A stretch of 64,000 bases of DNA from Heterobilharzia americana (taxonomy: Eukaryota > Platyhelminthes > Trematoda > Strigeidida > Schistosomatidae): assembly GCA_944470555.2 (NCBI GenBank), contig OX104127.1, positions 27,853,661 through 27,917,660 of the forward strand, in the 5' to 3' direction. This document shows, piece after piece, positions 21,827 through 32,525 of the stretch. Both the position numbers and the translations under genes were made by a program. The notes below the pieces were generated by a model. It saw nothing but the letters and a program-made list of their open reading frames with translations, searched no databases and was not told the origin of the DNA. Each line of letters begins with the position of its first letter. The first letter of the stretch is position 1.

Positions 21827-22790
21827 GTTTTCTGGAGAAGAGGTTTGCCGAGAATTTGCCCGCTATTCATTTCCTGATGTGGCCGCATACCATTTTCCTT
21901 GTTTCCTTCGTGTCCGGGATAGCCTGGGTTGTGAGCTCGTTCAAGTCAATCACTTGGACGGGATTCCTGGCGGTTTGTACTTGAGGGCATTTGACATGTT
22001 AGCTTCAGCATAACCTTGAGCTCCGTTGGTCTTTTACGATATCCGGTTCTCAGTTTGCTGACGGCCGCTCTCACATATCAGGTGGGGAGCTAGACTTGTC
22101 AAGGCCAATAGTTTTGTCACCACTACATACGTAGTCAGCAGTAGAACTAGTAGGTGTCAGCAAAATGATTTGAGACGGGTTCTTTTGGGTATTCAAGGCG
22201 TTTTGGCGATCAGTAACCACTGGATGGTTGTTTTCAAGTGATGTAGGTTGTGGGTCCCCATTACTCTCGTGGGTTCACCGTTGGTCAACAGTCTTTTCTG
22301 ATGCTATCTTAGTTGCCCTCTGGCCAGCCGCTATGGGCTTTATGACTTTAGAATAGATGTATTTGATTGCATTCTCCACCTTGATCATCGCGTCAGACTC
22401 GGCCTGGACTTTGCTTACAGTATCTGCGGGGGTCGTTTTCAATCCGGTGGTTAACATCTTTAAAGGCGCGGTGTCCTGCATATCTCGTTATGTTGACAGG
22501 AATTGTCCCAAATAAGAGGATTCTAGAGTAAAGTCAGTTCACTTGCGGCTGCAGGTCTTGGATCGCTCCTTTAAGTTCGGACAAATTTGAGTTCCTTACT
22601 GAGAACTACCGATTTAGATTCAGCTGTCCGCACAACACCTGGTAGATCTAGTACGGCTTTCACCTGTGCATTAATGCTATCCACGGTTGTTTTAGGGCGC
22701 AGATAACCCTCAGTTGTTGAGCTTATCATCGGGCTGCTCGTAAGAACATCGGTGTCGTACCTTATTTCATATCGATACAATTATTGTTAG
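21827..22790 (-). pseudogene. Decayed ORF1 or 5' leader of the CR1-type element
   Basis: Upstream of the polymerase on the same strand lie fragments such as 22,275-22,481 and 22,571-22,780. They contain a SKELKFV block and other stretches that could be an old ORF1, but stops interrupt them (near 22,270, 22,080 and 22,010) and no zinc finger or RRM-like motif is visible. This contrasts with the clean polymerase. Either ORF1 decayed faster, or this is untranslated leader; I cannot decide. Confidence 0.4.
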
Positions 22791-23369
22791 AATTCATGAT
22801 AGTTTCTTTCGATAACGAGAGCAGGTTAAGAGTAGTTTTTCACTACCTAGGATTTCACTGCGGCCTTTGCGAGTGCGTTCTTCTGACCTCCTACCTGTAG
22901 TTTAACGTTACTTTTCTACGTTAGGGTGGGGTCAGAGAACTATGATCATTTGAATTTGGTATGTAGCGCGGAGAAGATTCGTAACAGTGACCAGTTGTGA
23001 ATGCCTGTACATCAGCTAGCTGAAGCCACAAAGAAGCTTTAATGAACACCGTTAGGAAATTCTGTATTACGTGAACACTTAGTGACCAAGAGTGTAAAGC
23101 AACAGCGAAAAAAGGAGCAGCAATGAACTGAGAATGGCTGCAACAATGTAACGCAAGTTACGAACCCACCGCGAAAAAGCCATACATGTTAAACGTTCAG
23201 ATTTCTGAGTTACTTCGGCTGAGTTAACGTTAAATCATTCTGATGAACTATGATACTACAAATGGCTCTTGGTTGATCGAAGGGATTTAAGTATCTGAGC
23301 CGCTGGAAGGACTGCGCGCTTTCGCTTAATGTATGAAGCCTTTGAAGCCCTTTAGTGTTCTGCATCTAA
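22791..23369. other. No gene recognised
   Basis: Nothing identifiable lies between the CR1-type element and the next copy of repeat A. Confidence 0.4.
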
Positions 23370-24560
23370 CGTGTGTCAACTCAGTGATAAATAAGTAAAT
23401 ATTTTTATTTTCAGGCTATGAATTTAACTTGACGGAAGCCGGTTTACAGACATCGTCAAACTGATAATTGCGGAGAAAGTTATGAGCAGTGTTGAACGGT
23501 ACAAAAAGGGGATACTAAACTCTATCACAATATCAAGTGTCTAAAAGTTATGAAAAGAGGAGGAAAATATCACCTTACGGTACATACATATCGTTCTGAG
23601 TCTGGATCATTCCCACTCACGGTCCTTTTTTTCACACTGAAGTGGCATCAGACCGGTGCAATATTCGGCGTTTGCGTCATGAGTAGTCGAGATGATTGAC
23701 TGGTCTGCAAAATGCAGTGGTTCGTCAAATAAACGTCTATTTTAGCAGCAACTCTTATGTCCGTAGCTTTATTGACCAGTAGCAACTTCGGTGATTTTAG
23801 GGATAAGTAAGTATCCATACAATCATTAATCCGGGTGAATTTCTAAGCCCAGACATTTCTCACTCTTCAAGTGCTAACTTTCCCAGCAATTCATATTGAT
23901 AATACTGAGGACATTTGCTGTGGTGCAAGTAATTAGAGACCAGAAGAATCGGCGCTCAACAGCAGTGGATTTTACACATATGTAAAACTTCATAGATTTC
24001 ACATTGAAGTATGCAGCATTGTCAAGGAGGTACATTGGCCGTCAATTGACTTCTGTTAAATGGATTTATACATGGCAAAGTACTGGAGAGAGCTATTGCA
24101 TAGCATTATTATGGATGCTTTGCCGTTAGGTAAAGTGATCTCTCTGCTTTTGGTTGTTTATCCAAATTTTCGCTGCGTTTGTGATGGACCAGAAATCGGA
24201 GGCCAATTATTGTGCCCGGGCTTTCGTATGTGGTAGCCTTTAGGGTACTGGTAGGGAGGTGGGCTGATTGTGAAACTGTTCAAGAAACAGGAAATTGGAG
24301 CAAGCCAGTTGAATACTTCTGGCATCAGTTTCCAATGTTTCGTACGAGGTAGGAGTTTCAGTAGGTTGATACTTTTTGATCAAATTAACGCTCAGGATTC
24401 TCTCGTCAGGTTGATAGTGAAACGAGAAGAGAAAAGGATGCGCAAGGAGAAACTGGACGATGGAGTAACAAGTAAAATAAACTGGGAGTATGGAAGTCCT
24501 TGTCTTTTTCGAGTCATTCGAACTGTACGTAAACTTTAGTTTGTGCACATAAGAATAACC
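23370..24560 (+). repeat. Repeat A, longest plus-strand copy
   Basis: It starts with 'ttgacggaagccggtttacagacatcgtc' after an AT-rich 'aatatttttattttcag', runs through a T-tract with 'gcaatattcggcgtttgcgtcatgag' near 23,660, and ends in the 'agtccttgtctttttcgagtcattcg' block near 24,500. Landmarks are collinear with 13.4-14.3 kb and, on the minus strand, with 16.6-15.2 kb. A unit length near 1.2 kb is inferred from this copy. No ORF or terminal repeats were found. The open frames 24,240-24,683 (minus) and 24,270-24,539 (plus) fall largely inside it. Confidence 0.55.
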
Positions 24561-24734
24561 CTTCCTTTTTTTAACACGAACTTCATGCGAGTTATTAAAT
24601 AGGCAGTTTTTACTGGTAAACTTAAAGCGAACAGTGACTGTATAGTTGTACCGCACAATCCAACCAGATGGACTAGTACTCAAACACCCTCTGTGAGTCC
24701 ATTGAGGTAAAAGGTACTTGAGATTTGTGGTAGC

Positions 24735-26100
24735 CTTACTTTATACATTAAGAGGTCCTAGTACATTTTCGCTAGTCAAGAACGTATAGACAGTGCCCAG
24801 GCGAGTGATAGACTCGTCATCCTTTAGGAGTTTATTGAGTGAAGAACGAAAGATAGATAATGAGCCTACAGTACGTATTTCCTCAGGAAGTCTATTCCAG
24901 ATTTGAGAGAACTTATTGAGGAAGAAGTTTTCTCGCGATTTGGTCTTACGACACTGATTTTCAGCCACTCGGTTGTGATTACGTAAGGTGAGTAGATGTT
25001 ACAACTATTTTAATTTCCGGACCACATGAGTGCATTCGCTTACGAAGTAATTTCTTGTAAAATATAGGAGTCATTCTAGGTCACCTCTTCCAGAGAAGTT
25101 CCAGTACCCGAATGTTGCGTCTGGAGATGTAGCCAAGGGTGCGCTGTACCCCTTCAATTTTTCCTTTGTCACTCGTGGGAAGGACGATTAGGATAAACGG
25201 GAAGTATCCTAAAGTTGTACAGGGGCCCACTGTGTAGAGAGGACCCTTGATTCAATGCCATAAAAGTTACGAATGATGCGTTCAAGGGGCCTGCGTGACC
25301 TAGATGTGAAACGAGCCGTTTGTTCGGAGAATTTTAAGTCACTGGAATATCTGAGACCAAAATCTAGCACTGAAGAACGTCTAGGTAGCTTTTGTTCACA
25401 TACTTTGAGAGACACTTCTAGGTTATCACTATCCCTGCTAGGCCGACTACATTTGATGATGTTGAACTTGAGATGGGACTCACGACAATATGTGGCAACT
25501 TCACCCGATTCTTGTTGAGCAGTAGATAGCGTACTGCTTAGCTCGTGAGTGTGACATGAGCATACAGCCTTAGGGTCATCAACGAATAAGAATGTTTCCC
25601 CTGCAGTGAAGCACTTACACACACTATTACTGTAAGTTATGAACAACAAAGGTCCAAGGACACTACCCTGTATTACTCCACTTGTTATCGGCCTAGATTT
25701 AGGCCGCATAGGGTTTACTTTAACAATTTGACTATCATCACCGAGAAACGGTTTCGACCGACGAAGTAAAGGGTTGTGCATGCCAATCAGTTGTGGACTT
25801 TCAAGGAGTAAACTGCGTGGCACCTTGTTAAATGCCTTTGATGTATCAAAGTATAGAACAACGACTATTTTGCGTGCTTCGCGGCTGTTAGTGATAGGGT
25901 CGAAGAAATCAAAATGGGAAGTAACACAAGGCCTGTTTTTAATGCAACCGTGCTGAGGCTTTGTAATGAAGTATTCTTTGAGTAAGTGGTCAGAGACGCT
26001 GCTCTTGATGACCTTTACATAATTTGGGAGACGACTACGGTTGTATTGAAAGGTCTGCAGTTACCGGCAACCGTTTCGTCACCGGACTTGTAGCGAGGGA
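24735..26100 (-). mobile_element. CR1-type element, decayed RT and 3' end
   Basis: Minus-strand frame 25,209-25,823 begins inside an AFNKVPRSLL block (equivalent to AFDKVP), then has RPITSGVIQGSVLGPLLF and FVDD in place of the catalytic FADD, and LKFNIIKC. The C-terminal frame 24,741-24,968 has FSQIWNRLPEEIRTVGSLSIF and ends in ENVLGPLNV, the same end as the copy at 14.4-15.1 kb. Between them the frame is broken. A GCIKNRPCVTSHFDFF block upstream near 25,940 corresponds to GFLKGRSCTTSYLDYL. This subfamily differs from the 18.4-21.8 kb element. Confidence 0.8.
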
Positions 26101-26849
26101 CTATGAAGCTAGTTTTTCACCGGCTGGGATACTCCACACTTCCCATTGATAGCGTGACCATCTTAAGCAGGAAAAGTGGCACGTCATCACCACCATTTCT
26201 GATGACCATCGAGCTTAGGCCGTCTGTCCCCGTACCTGTCGGTAGTCTGAGGCTTTTGACAGCCTCTGTGGCACTTTTGACAGTGAACTATGTCTTAGTA
26301 GGTGAACTAGTAGTAATTGGAGTAAAACTAGTTCAGTTAAAAGTATTATGGTTGAAGTTTGCGAATGATTCGCCAAACAGTTCACCATTTCACGTCAAAA
26401 TCGAAACTTCGTGTTTAAGTAGGAAACGGCATGCGGCTGTAGGCGGCATATCGAAACATTGGTAACACGGTGTGTGGGGGGAAACAGGAGCCATAAACCA
26501 AATGTTTGGGACGGATTGAAATAGTACTACAAATGTATAGCAACAAGTAGCCAGACACAGCGGGCAATTCGCATATTGATGTGATCAGGAAACACGTGAA
26601 AAAGAGGCATGTGGATTCGACTTTACCGCGTCCCTTAGGTTAATTTTAAAAACCTTACAATTTTACGACTGCTGAAATCAGTGAGGTTTTATACACGTTC
26701 AGATTCCCGCAAAATTCTGGGTCTTTGAGATCAAATACAGGTGCATGTAAATATTATTTTACTGGGCTGGGACATGAAATGTACGCCAAAGCACATCTTC
26801 GGGGAGTACACATGAAATGAATTTGAGGCATATGTTTGTGATGTATACT
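26101..26849. other. Possible upstream remains of the minus-strand CR1-type element
   Basis: The minus strand just above 26,100 should hold the rest of the polymerase. I can see only weak similarity up to about 26,460 and nothing definite beyond. Confidence 0.3.
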
Positions 26850-27010
26850 GTCGCCTAGATAGTAATTACCTTAATTCCTGAATTTACCAGTGCATTTAAT
26901 TTTTGCAGAAATCCTCAGTACATTTAGTGGTAAAAGTCTTTGGTAGTGTTGTTTATTGCCGCTTCTTCATACCTAGTAGCAAGATTTCTCAGGCTGAAAG
27001 TAGGAAGATT
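26850..27010 (+). repeat. Dispersed repeat block, copy 2 (also at 7,480-7,700)
   Basis: It contains 'catttagtggtaaaagtctttggtagtg' and a downstream 'ctcaggctgaaag', matching 7.5-7.7 kb in order. It lies immediately before a copy of repeat A. Confidence 0.5.
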
Positions 27011-27099
27011 CTATCCCACGCACAATAATCCTTGATGAACAACATGTTGAATTCTTGCATCATTCATAGGGTTTCCTGGCAGATTTGAAAGTCGTGTTT

Positions 27100-27560
27100 G
27101 GTGGGTGTGTGAATAAATTTTTTATTTTCAGATTGAGAGTTTAACACGAGAGAACCCGGTTTACAGGCATCATCGACTTGATAATGGTGGAGAAATCTCC
27201 ATTAGTTTAGCCTGAATGATATAGAAGATATCGCATCAACGTTTATCATGATATCAAGTCTTTGCAGGTTGTGAAAAGAACTGAAAAATATCACTTCACA
27301 GTATATACAGGTTGTTCATGAGTTTCGGTCGCCTCCACCCACCATTTTTTTTCACAAAAAGTGACCCAAAAAGCGCACAATATTCGACTTTTACGCCACA
27401 TGTGACGGAGATTGTTAACCCGGCCGTATAGTTCCGTGTGTCATCAGATAACCTTAGTTTAACATCAGTCCACTTGTTTTTAGAATCTTTTCCTCGATTT
27501 CCGCTCAAAACGACAGGTCAGTGGTCGTCGGAATGGTTGAAGAGGGTTCGCAGACCGTAG
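27100..27560 (+). repeat. Repeat A, partial plus-strand copy
   Basis: The start 'agtttaacacgagagaacccggtttacaggcatcatc' near 27,140 and the 'cacaatattcgacttttacgccacatg' block near 27,385 match the copy at 23.4-23.7 kb collinearly. The distal half of the repeat is not recognisable here. Confidence 0.55.
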
Positions 27561-28875
27561 ATAATGCGTCATGAGAAAACGAACTAAATGTTCATTTCAT
27601 GGCATTCCAAAAAAGATGACGCAATCCCTGAAGTAGTCCAGAGGTGCAGGGGTAGGAAGGTAATAGGACTGAGACACCGACTGTATTAAGCCCATCCTGA
27701 TGTGTTGCAGGTACAACCGGCACGAGATGGAAGGATTAGGGATACGGTTACGATGTATCACATCACCCATACTTCCACTATTCTTCATCTTCTATATTAT
27801 TCTTTCAAAACAACGCAAAACGATTAACATGTGCATTTTCGCAGACTGTTTCTCTGTCTGAATCTTTCGGTTACGAAATTTCCTCTCTGAAGGAATAGCG
27901 AAAGGTCCACCATCATATTTATACAAGGGAAAATAGAATATTCATGAAAGGATGAGTATAACTAATGAAGAGCATCCAGGACTTATTTGGTCATCAGCCG
28001 TGAACTTTTTTTAGCAGTTCCTACCGTTTCTTCGGCAGTCCAGTAGGGGGAGCCAAGAGCGAAAGTTCCACGTTCGAGATTTATTCACAATGTGAAAGAT
28101 GTAAAACTAAAAGAAATTTCAGAACACTAATTCTGCAATGGGGATTAGTTAAGCTTAGAACGCGTCCGGAGGCGGTCGACTGATTTAGCTGGAGGACAGG
28201 CCTGACACATGTGACGAACGAATAGTTGCGCTTGATGATTGGAAATTGATTTTACACGATGCTGACAAACACAAAGGATATCACTCATTATTCCCACTAT
28301 TTATATATCCACAAGTGTAAGCCAAGGGGAAAGTACGACAGAGTGGTCAGGTGGAATGGCATATGACATATGGCATTGACGCGCGCTCCTTGAGTTGTGA
28401 CGTGTTTCGCTCGTCTCTCAGCTTTTGGATTTTTCCACAATGAAAAACTCCCACTTTCAATACTCAATCTAAAAACATAGAACGTTTGCAGCACTTCTGT
28501 CCGTCCACGCACCTCACCCCTGCGCATTCGTCAGCTCACTCCTCAACAGTTGAAAATTGGCATTATTATTCCTTTGAACCAACCGGTCTACCTCCTGTCA
28601 GTGGTTCTTGGGCGTTTCAACTGCCAAACTGCCTTAGCTCTCGGTTCTCCTCGGAGGTCATTCCCCAGGAAATATCTTCCCTGGTTATACATACGCATCT
28701 GGAGCTTACGGTTAAACTCGTTGGTCAAGAGCAGAGGATCAAGTGACAAGTGTCTGAAGGTGAGCCAACATAAATTATCTTCCCTTTTCTATTCTGTCCT
28801 TTTCCTGCATTCAGTCTTCAACCCTCTTATTGTTGTTAACTACTTGTTTTCCCAAGAAGTTTATATCATAGCGAC
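27561..28875. other. No gene recognised; possible leader of the downstream element
   Basis: I see no gene. The segment from about 28,480 is richer in C and T on the plus strand than its surroundings and may be the 5' leader of the element whose ORF1 starts at 28,876. That is a guess from position and composition only. Confidence 0.3.
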
Positions 28876-30577
28876 ATGTCTGCCCAAAACGCTAGGTCTG
28901 AAGCTTTGACACGGATAACGCGGTCGTGCACAACAACGGCCAGTAACACCCTAAACAACACACTAGTCTGTACTAGAAGACAAACAGAGGTAGGGCAGAA
29001 CATCGAACTTCTAAAGAAGTGGCCAACCCATGTTTCTAGAATTCCAGTAGCCATCAGACAGGTGACACAGAGTAGCACTAGCCCGTCACAAACTAGTCCT
29101 ATCTTGAGCAAGGATCATACCATGCCTGAACATAGAAGACGACGTAAAAGGCTTCAGAACAAGGCAGCCACAAGCAGTTCGCCACAATCCGTAGCACCTT
29201 ATTCATGGAAGGAAGGCTGTATTACGACACCCGATGGCTGCAGTGTTTGCACCAAAGTTGTTTCGGTAGTCGATGAGGCATTTGCATGCAACCTGTGTCA
29301 ACGATGGGCGCATTGCCACTGCGATACCAAAGTCCCCCGACAATACTATAAGCTGATGAAGAGACAACCATGCAAGTGGTTCTGGTACATCTGTCCAGAG
29401 TGCAGGAAAATGCCCGCACTCCGCACAGAAAGCCTGAAGGAGATGCTCTCCGCCACGCAAAAGCTACCAGCATCCTCGAATAAAGTAGGGTTAACACCAA
29501 AGGATAACACAGAGAGACCTGGAAACAGACCTAGAGCTCCAGCTGTGGGCACGCCATCTCGCGTGGGGACCATATTAGGTCAAGTCTCCATACCCCCACC
29601 CGGCCCCAGGGGACGTCAAGCGCATGGCCAAAGACATCGACCGCCGAAGCCTCTACGAAACCCATTCCGAACACCCCACACACCGTGACTGAGAAACAAC
29701 CAGTGGAATTACTCAAACCCATTGGTAAGTCGGGCGTGCCACCCACAACGAACCCAGGTCACAGGAGGACCAACTCGATCATTTTGTTCAACGTCGATGT
29801 ATCGACAGACTCATTGTTGGTCGAGAGGGAACAATTTGACAGCCGAATGTGGACCGACTACTGTCAGATGCTGGGACTCCCTCCCCTCCCTGCAACTTTG
29901 TGTCGCCTTTCTCGAGGAAGCCATGCACCCCGAGATAAGCCCCCCCTTTACGTGTGTCCCTAAATACCGCCAAAGAGGCTGAAGACACACTCCTCCTCTC
30001 GCGACAACCGGACGTTGTTAATGCCTGTAAAATTCGGGCCAGGCCTGACAAGCCATGGTCAGTAAGAGAGGAGGAGAGAAAGTCAGCGGTTGGAAATCCC
30101 AACAGAAACAACACTATAGTTGTACATGGGATTCCAGAATTGCCAAGTGACAGCTCGGTCAAAGATCGGTACTTTCACGACGTCCAACAATGGCAATGGC
30201 TCTCAACCAAAGTTGGTCTCAACAGTATACCGGCCAACAGCGTCAGTAGACTGCCAAGGCCAGCGCACCTGAAGACCATACCCAATCCCAGACTACTTGC
30301 CGTCCAGTTCGACTCATATGCCTCCCTCACAGACGTTCTGCACGCATGGTATAATGCGAAAGATCGCATGGGTGGCTCAATACGTATATGTGAAAGTAAG
30401 CCTAGACCCACAAGGCAAGAGGAGAGACGGCAACCACCAAGACCTCTGGAGTCAGTGGTCGTCACACAGGCGCTGACCAGTGAGTTAGATACATCAAGTA
30501 AAGAAGCCACCACTGCTACAGCCCCCACCCAAGTTAAGAACAAAACACAAAAAAACGGAACAATGCCAGTCCTATGA
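28876..30577 (+). pseudogene. Retrotransposon ORF1: PHD-type zinc finger plus two RRM-like segments, frameshifted
   Basis: ORF1 proteins of non-LTR elements bind the element RNA. The first frame (28,876-29,688) has a basic patch (RRRRKR, residues 87-92) and a PHD-type finger: C122, C125, C138, C141, H146, C149, C173, C176. The second (29,685-29,963) and third (29,954-30,577) frames each start an RRM-like unit: NSIILFNV... and NTIVVHGIPELPSDS...NPRLLAVQFDSYASL. The frames overlap by 4 and 10 bases, so two single indels probably broke one protein. The domain reading is mine from sequence patterns. This PHD belongs to the transposon, not to the host gene downstream. Confidence 0.7.
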
Positions 30578-30668
30578 GGACTGGCGAGGCTAAATTCAAC
30601 CACGTAAGCGCTCATCCCGCGAAAATACACATCCAGACCTCCCCCTCATCAGGTACACTCTAATATGT

Positions 30669-31037
30669 ATGTACAGCAACGTTAGGGGGCTAATAGGGAA
30701 GGTAGCAAAAATGAGGACGCTGCGTGAACATCAGCACTCCGACATCATATTCATCACCGAATCCTGGCTCTCATCGGACATCTCCGACGAAGAGATGCGT
30801 GTTGCTGGCATGGAACTCTTCCGCAGGGACAGGGAACATAGAGCAGGAGGGGGAGTGGCTATCTACGCAAACTCCTGTTTAAAGGCAAGGATGGTTAGCG
30901 ATACGGCCTTAACCCAGCTCCCAGAGTCTCTATGGTGCTACTTCACTCTCTTCTTTATTCTCTCTTCATTCCTTTACCACTACCTTACTATTCTCTTCCA
31001 GGTACCTACACAGACAGGAGTCATGGCAGTTCTCTAA
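30669..31037 (+). pseudogene. Retrotransposon ORF2, truncated endonuclease start
   Basis: The frame begins YSNVRGLIGKVAKMRTL, then IIFITESWLSSDISD with the catalytic glutamate in ESW, then LFRRDREHRAGGGVAIY. These are the N-terminal blocks of the APE-type endonuclease. After LPESLWCYF the sequence becomes a hydrophobic, pyrimidine-derived string and stops at 31,037. GDFN, SDH and all RT motifs are missing, so the copy cannot be autonomous. Confidence 0.8.
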
Positions 31038-32487
31038 ACTTCCCAGCAACCCGTAGCTCCCTAATCACTCTACAAATTACAACCTACTAACCCACAAAAC
31101 ATCCACCTCACCGAAGCTAAAAGCAAGAAAGCAGAGGGGATTTCCTCGTCCACTGCAGGAGTAAACCGAACAACTGGAACCAAGCCCTAAGAACTAGACG
31201 CGAGAGATCAAAAACTACTAGTTTTCTACGCTCGCACTATCAATATTGGATATTGGATCTAACCAACCCAAATACCTATTCGTCCCAGGTAACTGGTTGG
31301 AGGATCATGTGCGAGCAGCCCGACGTAACACGACAAAGTGCTGAATGACATGGATGCTTGACTGTGTGCCTTCAGCTTAGCAAGACCGTTGGGCACCAAT
31401 TTTGAATCCCGTCGAACCTTAGACCACTGATTCTGGATAATTATTTGCCACTGTAGGCTTGTTCCGTACCCTCCAGAGTTTAGAAGACTAAATAGGGAAT
31501 TGATAACGGCTCACGACATCTTGAACGCCTCTGTGCACTTACTTGTTGCTTTTTGAGTCCTAATTGCAGCACCAATCTGGGGATGTGCGCGGTGAAAATA
31601 AGCACAGAACATAGCAGGTTGTATATCACATACACTTTCTGTCAATAAAAGAGTAAAACTTGGGTTCTGTAATAGACTGGAACCCCGTTTTAGTCTGTTT
31701 ATTAGAAATGCCACGGACTGAGGGAGTATCATTTACTGAATAACGTCCCGGACTTAATTACTTGACGCTATTCATATTTATATATCAATTGGAAAGAATA
31801 TAGACAGCAAACTATGCCCGAAGCGCTATCCAGTAAACAATACTGTCCCGCTGTGACATTTCTAGTAAACAGACTAAGATTGAACAACTTCTGTTCCTTA
31901 AGAGCTACTGGACCCTAAAATCCCGTTCCTGCAGAAGTGATCAGGGGTTGCTTCATCGGGATCCTTTAGATGCTGACTTGATACTTATTTGGGATGTAGG
32001 TGGGACTCGCTCAGAACTAAATGGTTTTCAAGCTTTAACCGCCGCTTTTTATCATCTCTTGTACACGGGTTAACAATCAAAGAAACCGGTGACCCGCAAA
32101 GTCTAGATGCGGAATCCATTTGGGTGAAAGCTTCTTTTTTTCCGTCATTAACCATTTAAACCATCTGACTAGTCAGTTCTCTTTAGGATTATTGCAAAAA
32201 TGTCCTATAAGCTTTCTGATGCTAGACTGCTCATTCTTTTGAACTTGCTGAATATTTGTGCTAGCATTTCAACCCACCTAAGAGAATAATTTTTCTGTTA
32301 TGTATGATTTTGTGTGTTGCTTATTTGTTTAAGTATGTAGTTGAATGAACCCAACAGTTACAAAGTGTGTGTTTACAGTCATTTATTTTGCAACAACTGC
32401 TTTCCAAGGTCACTTAATGACTCCAGATTTTTACTTGTGATGTCCTCTAATACTCACTCATAAGAGCTAGGTGTCAGCTAATTTTAG
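31038..32487. other. Unassigned region upstream of the KMT2C/D-like exons
   Basis: No exon is convincing here. The start of the host gene, its promoter and any 5' untranslated or further N-terminal exons should lie here or to the left of the retroelement. The minus-strand frame 31,511-31,732 has no motif. Confidence 0.35.
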
Positions 32488-32525
32488 CTGGTTCCGAAGT
32501 TCCTTAACATTTCATTCGTTAAGAG
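32488..32525 (+). CDS. KMT2C/D-like gene, putative 38-bp exon
   Basis: A 38-base exon lies between an acceptor 'attttag' and a strong donor 'gtaagt'. It would encode a WFRSSLTFHSLR stretch and leaves one base, which joins the two spare bases of the next exon in frame. Small exons are common in flatworm genes. The peptide carries no motif, so the call rests on splice sites and phase. Exons further upstream were not found. Confidence 0.4.

Larger units (their letters stand above)
18300..22790 (-). mobile_element. Nearly intact CR1-type non-LTR retrotransposon
   Basis: The whole minus-strand unit comprises a polymerase that is open over about 1,150 codons, split only by one frame change near 20,130-20,200, and a decayed region upstream. 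It is the best-preserved transposon in the window. The exact ends are not resolved: no poly(A) is present, as expected for CR1-type elements, and I could not identify target site duplications. The two polymerase frames and the upstream region are described separately. Confidence 0.8.
28876..31037 (+). mobile_element. 5' portion of a CR1-like non-LTR element with PHD-finger ORF1
   Basis: The unit holds ORF1 (28,876-30,577, three overlapping frames) and the start of ORF2 (from 30,669), then breaks off inside the endonuclease near 30,935. Most non-LTR insertions lose their 5' ends; this one keeps the 5' end and lacks the rest of the endonuclease and all of the RT. After the break the plus strand is pyrimidine-rich up to about 31,005. 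It lies about 1.5 kb upstream of the first KMT2C/D-like exon and on the same strand. Confidence 0.75.

Noticed and set aside
24240..24683. A 147-codon minus-strand open frame
   Set aside because: It overlaps the distal block of repeat A, has no recognisable domain, and the corresponding sequence at 16.6-16.8 kb is not open.
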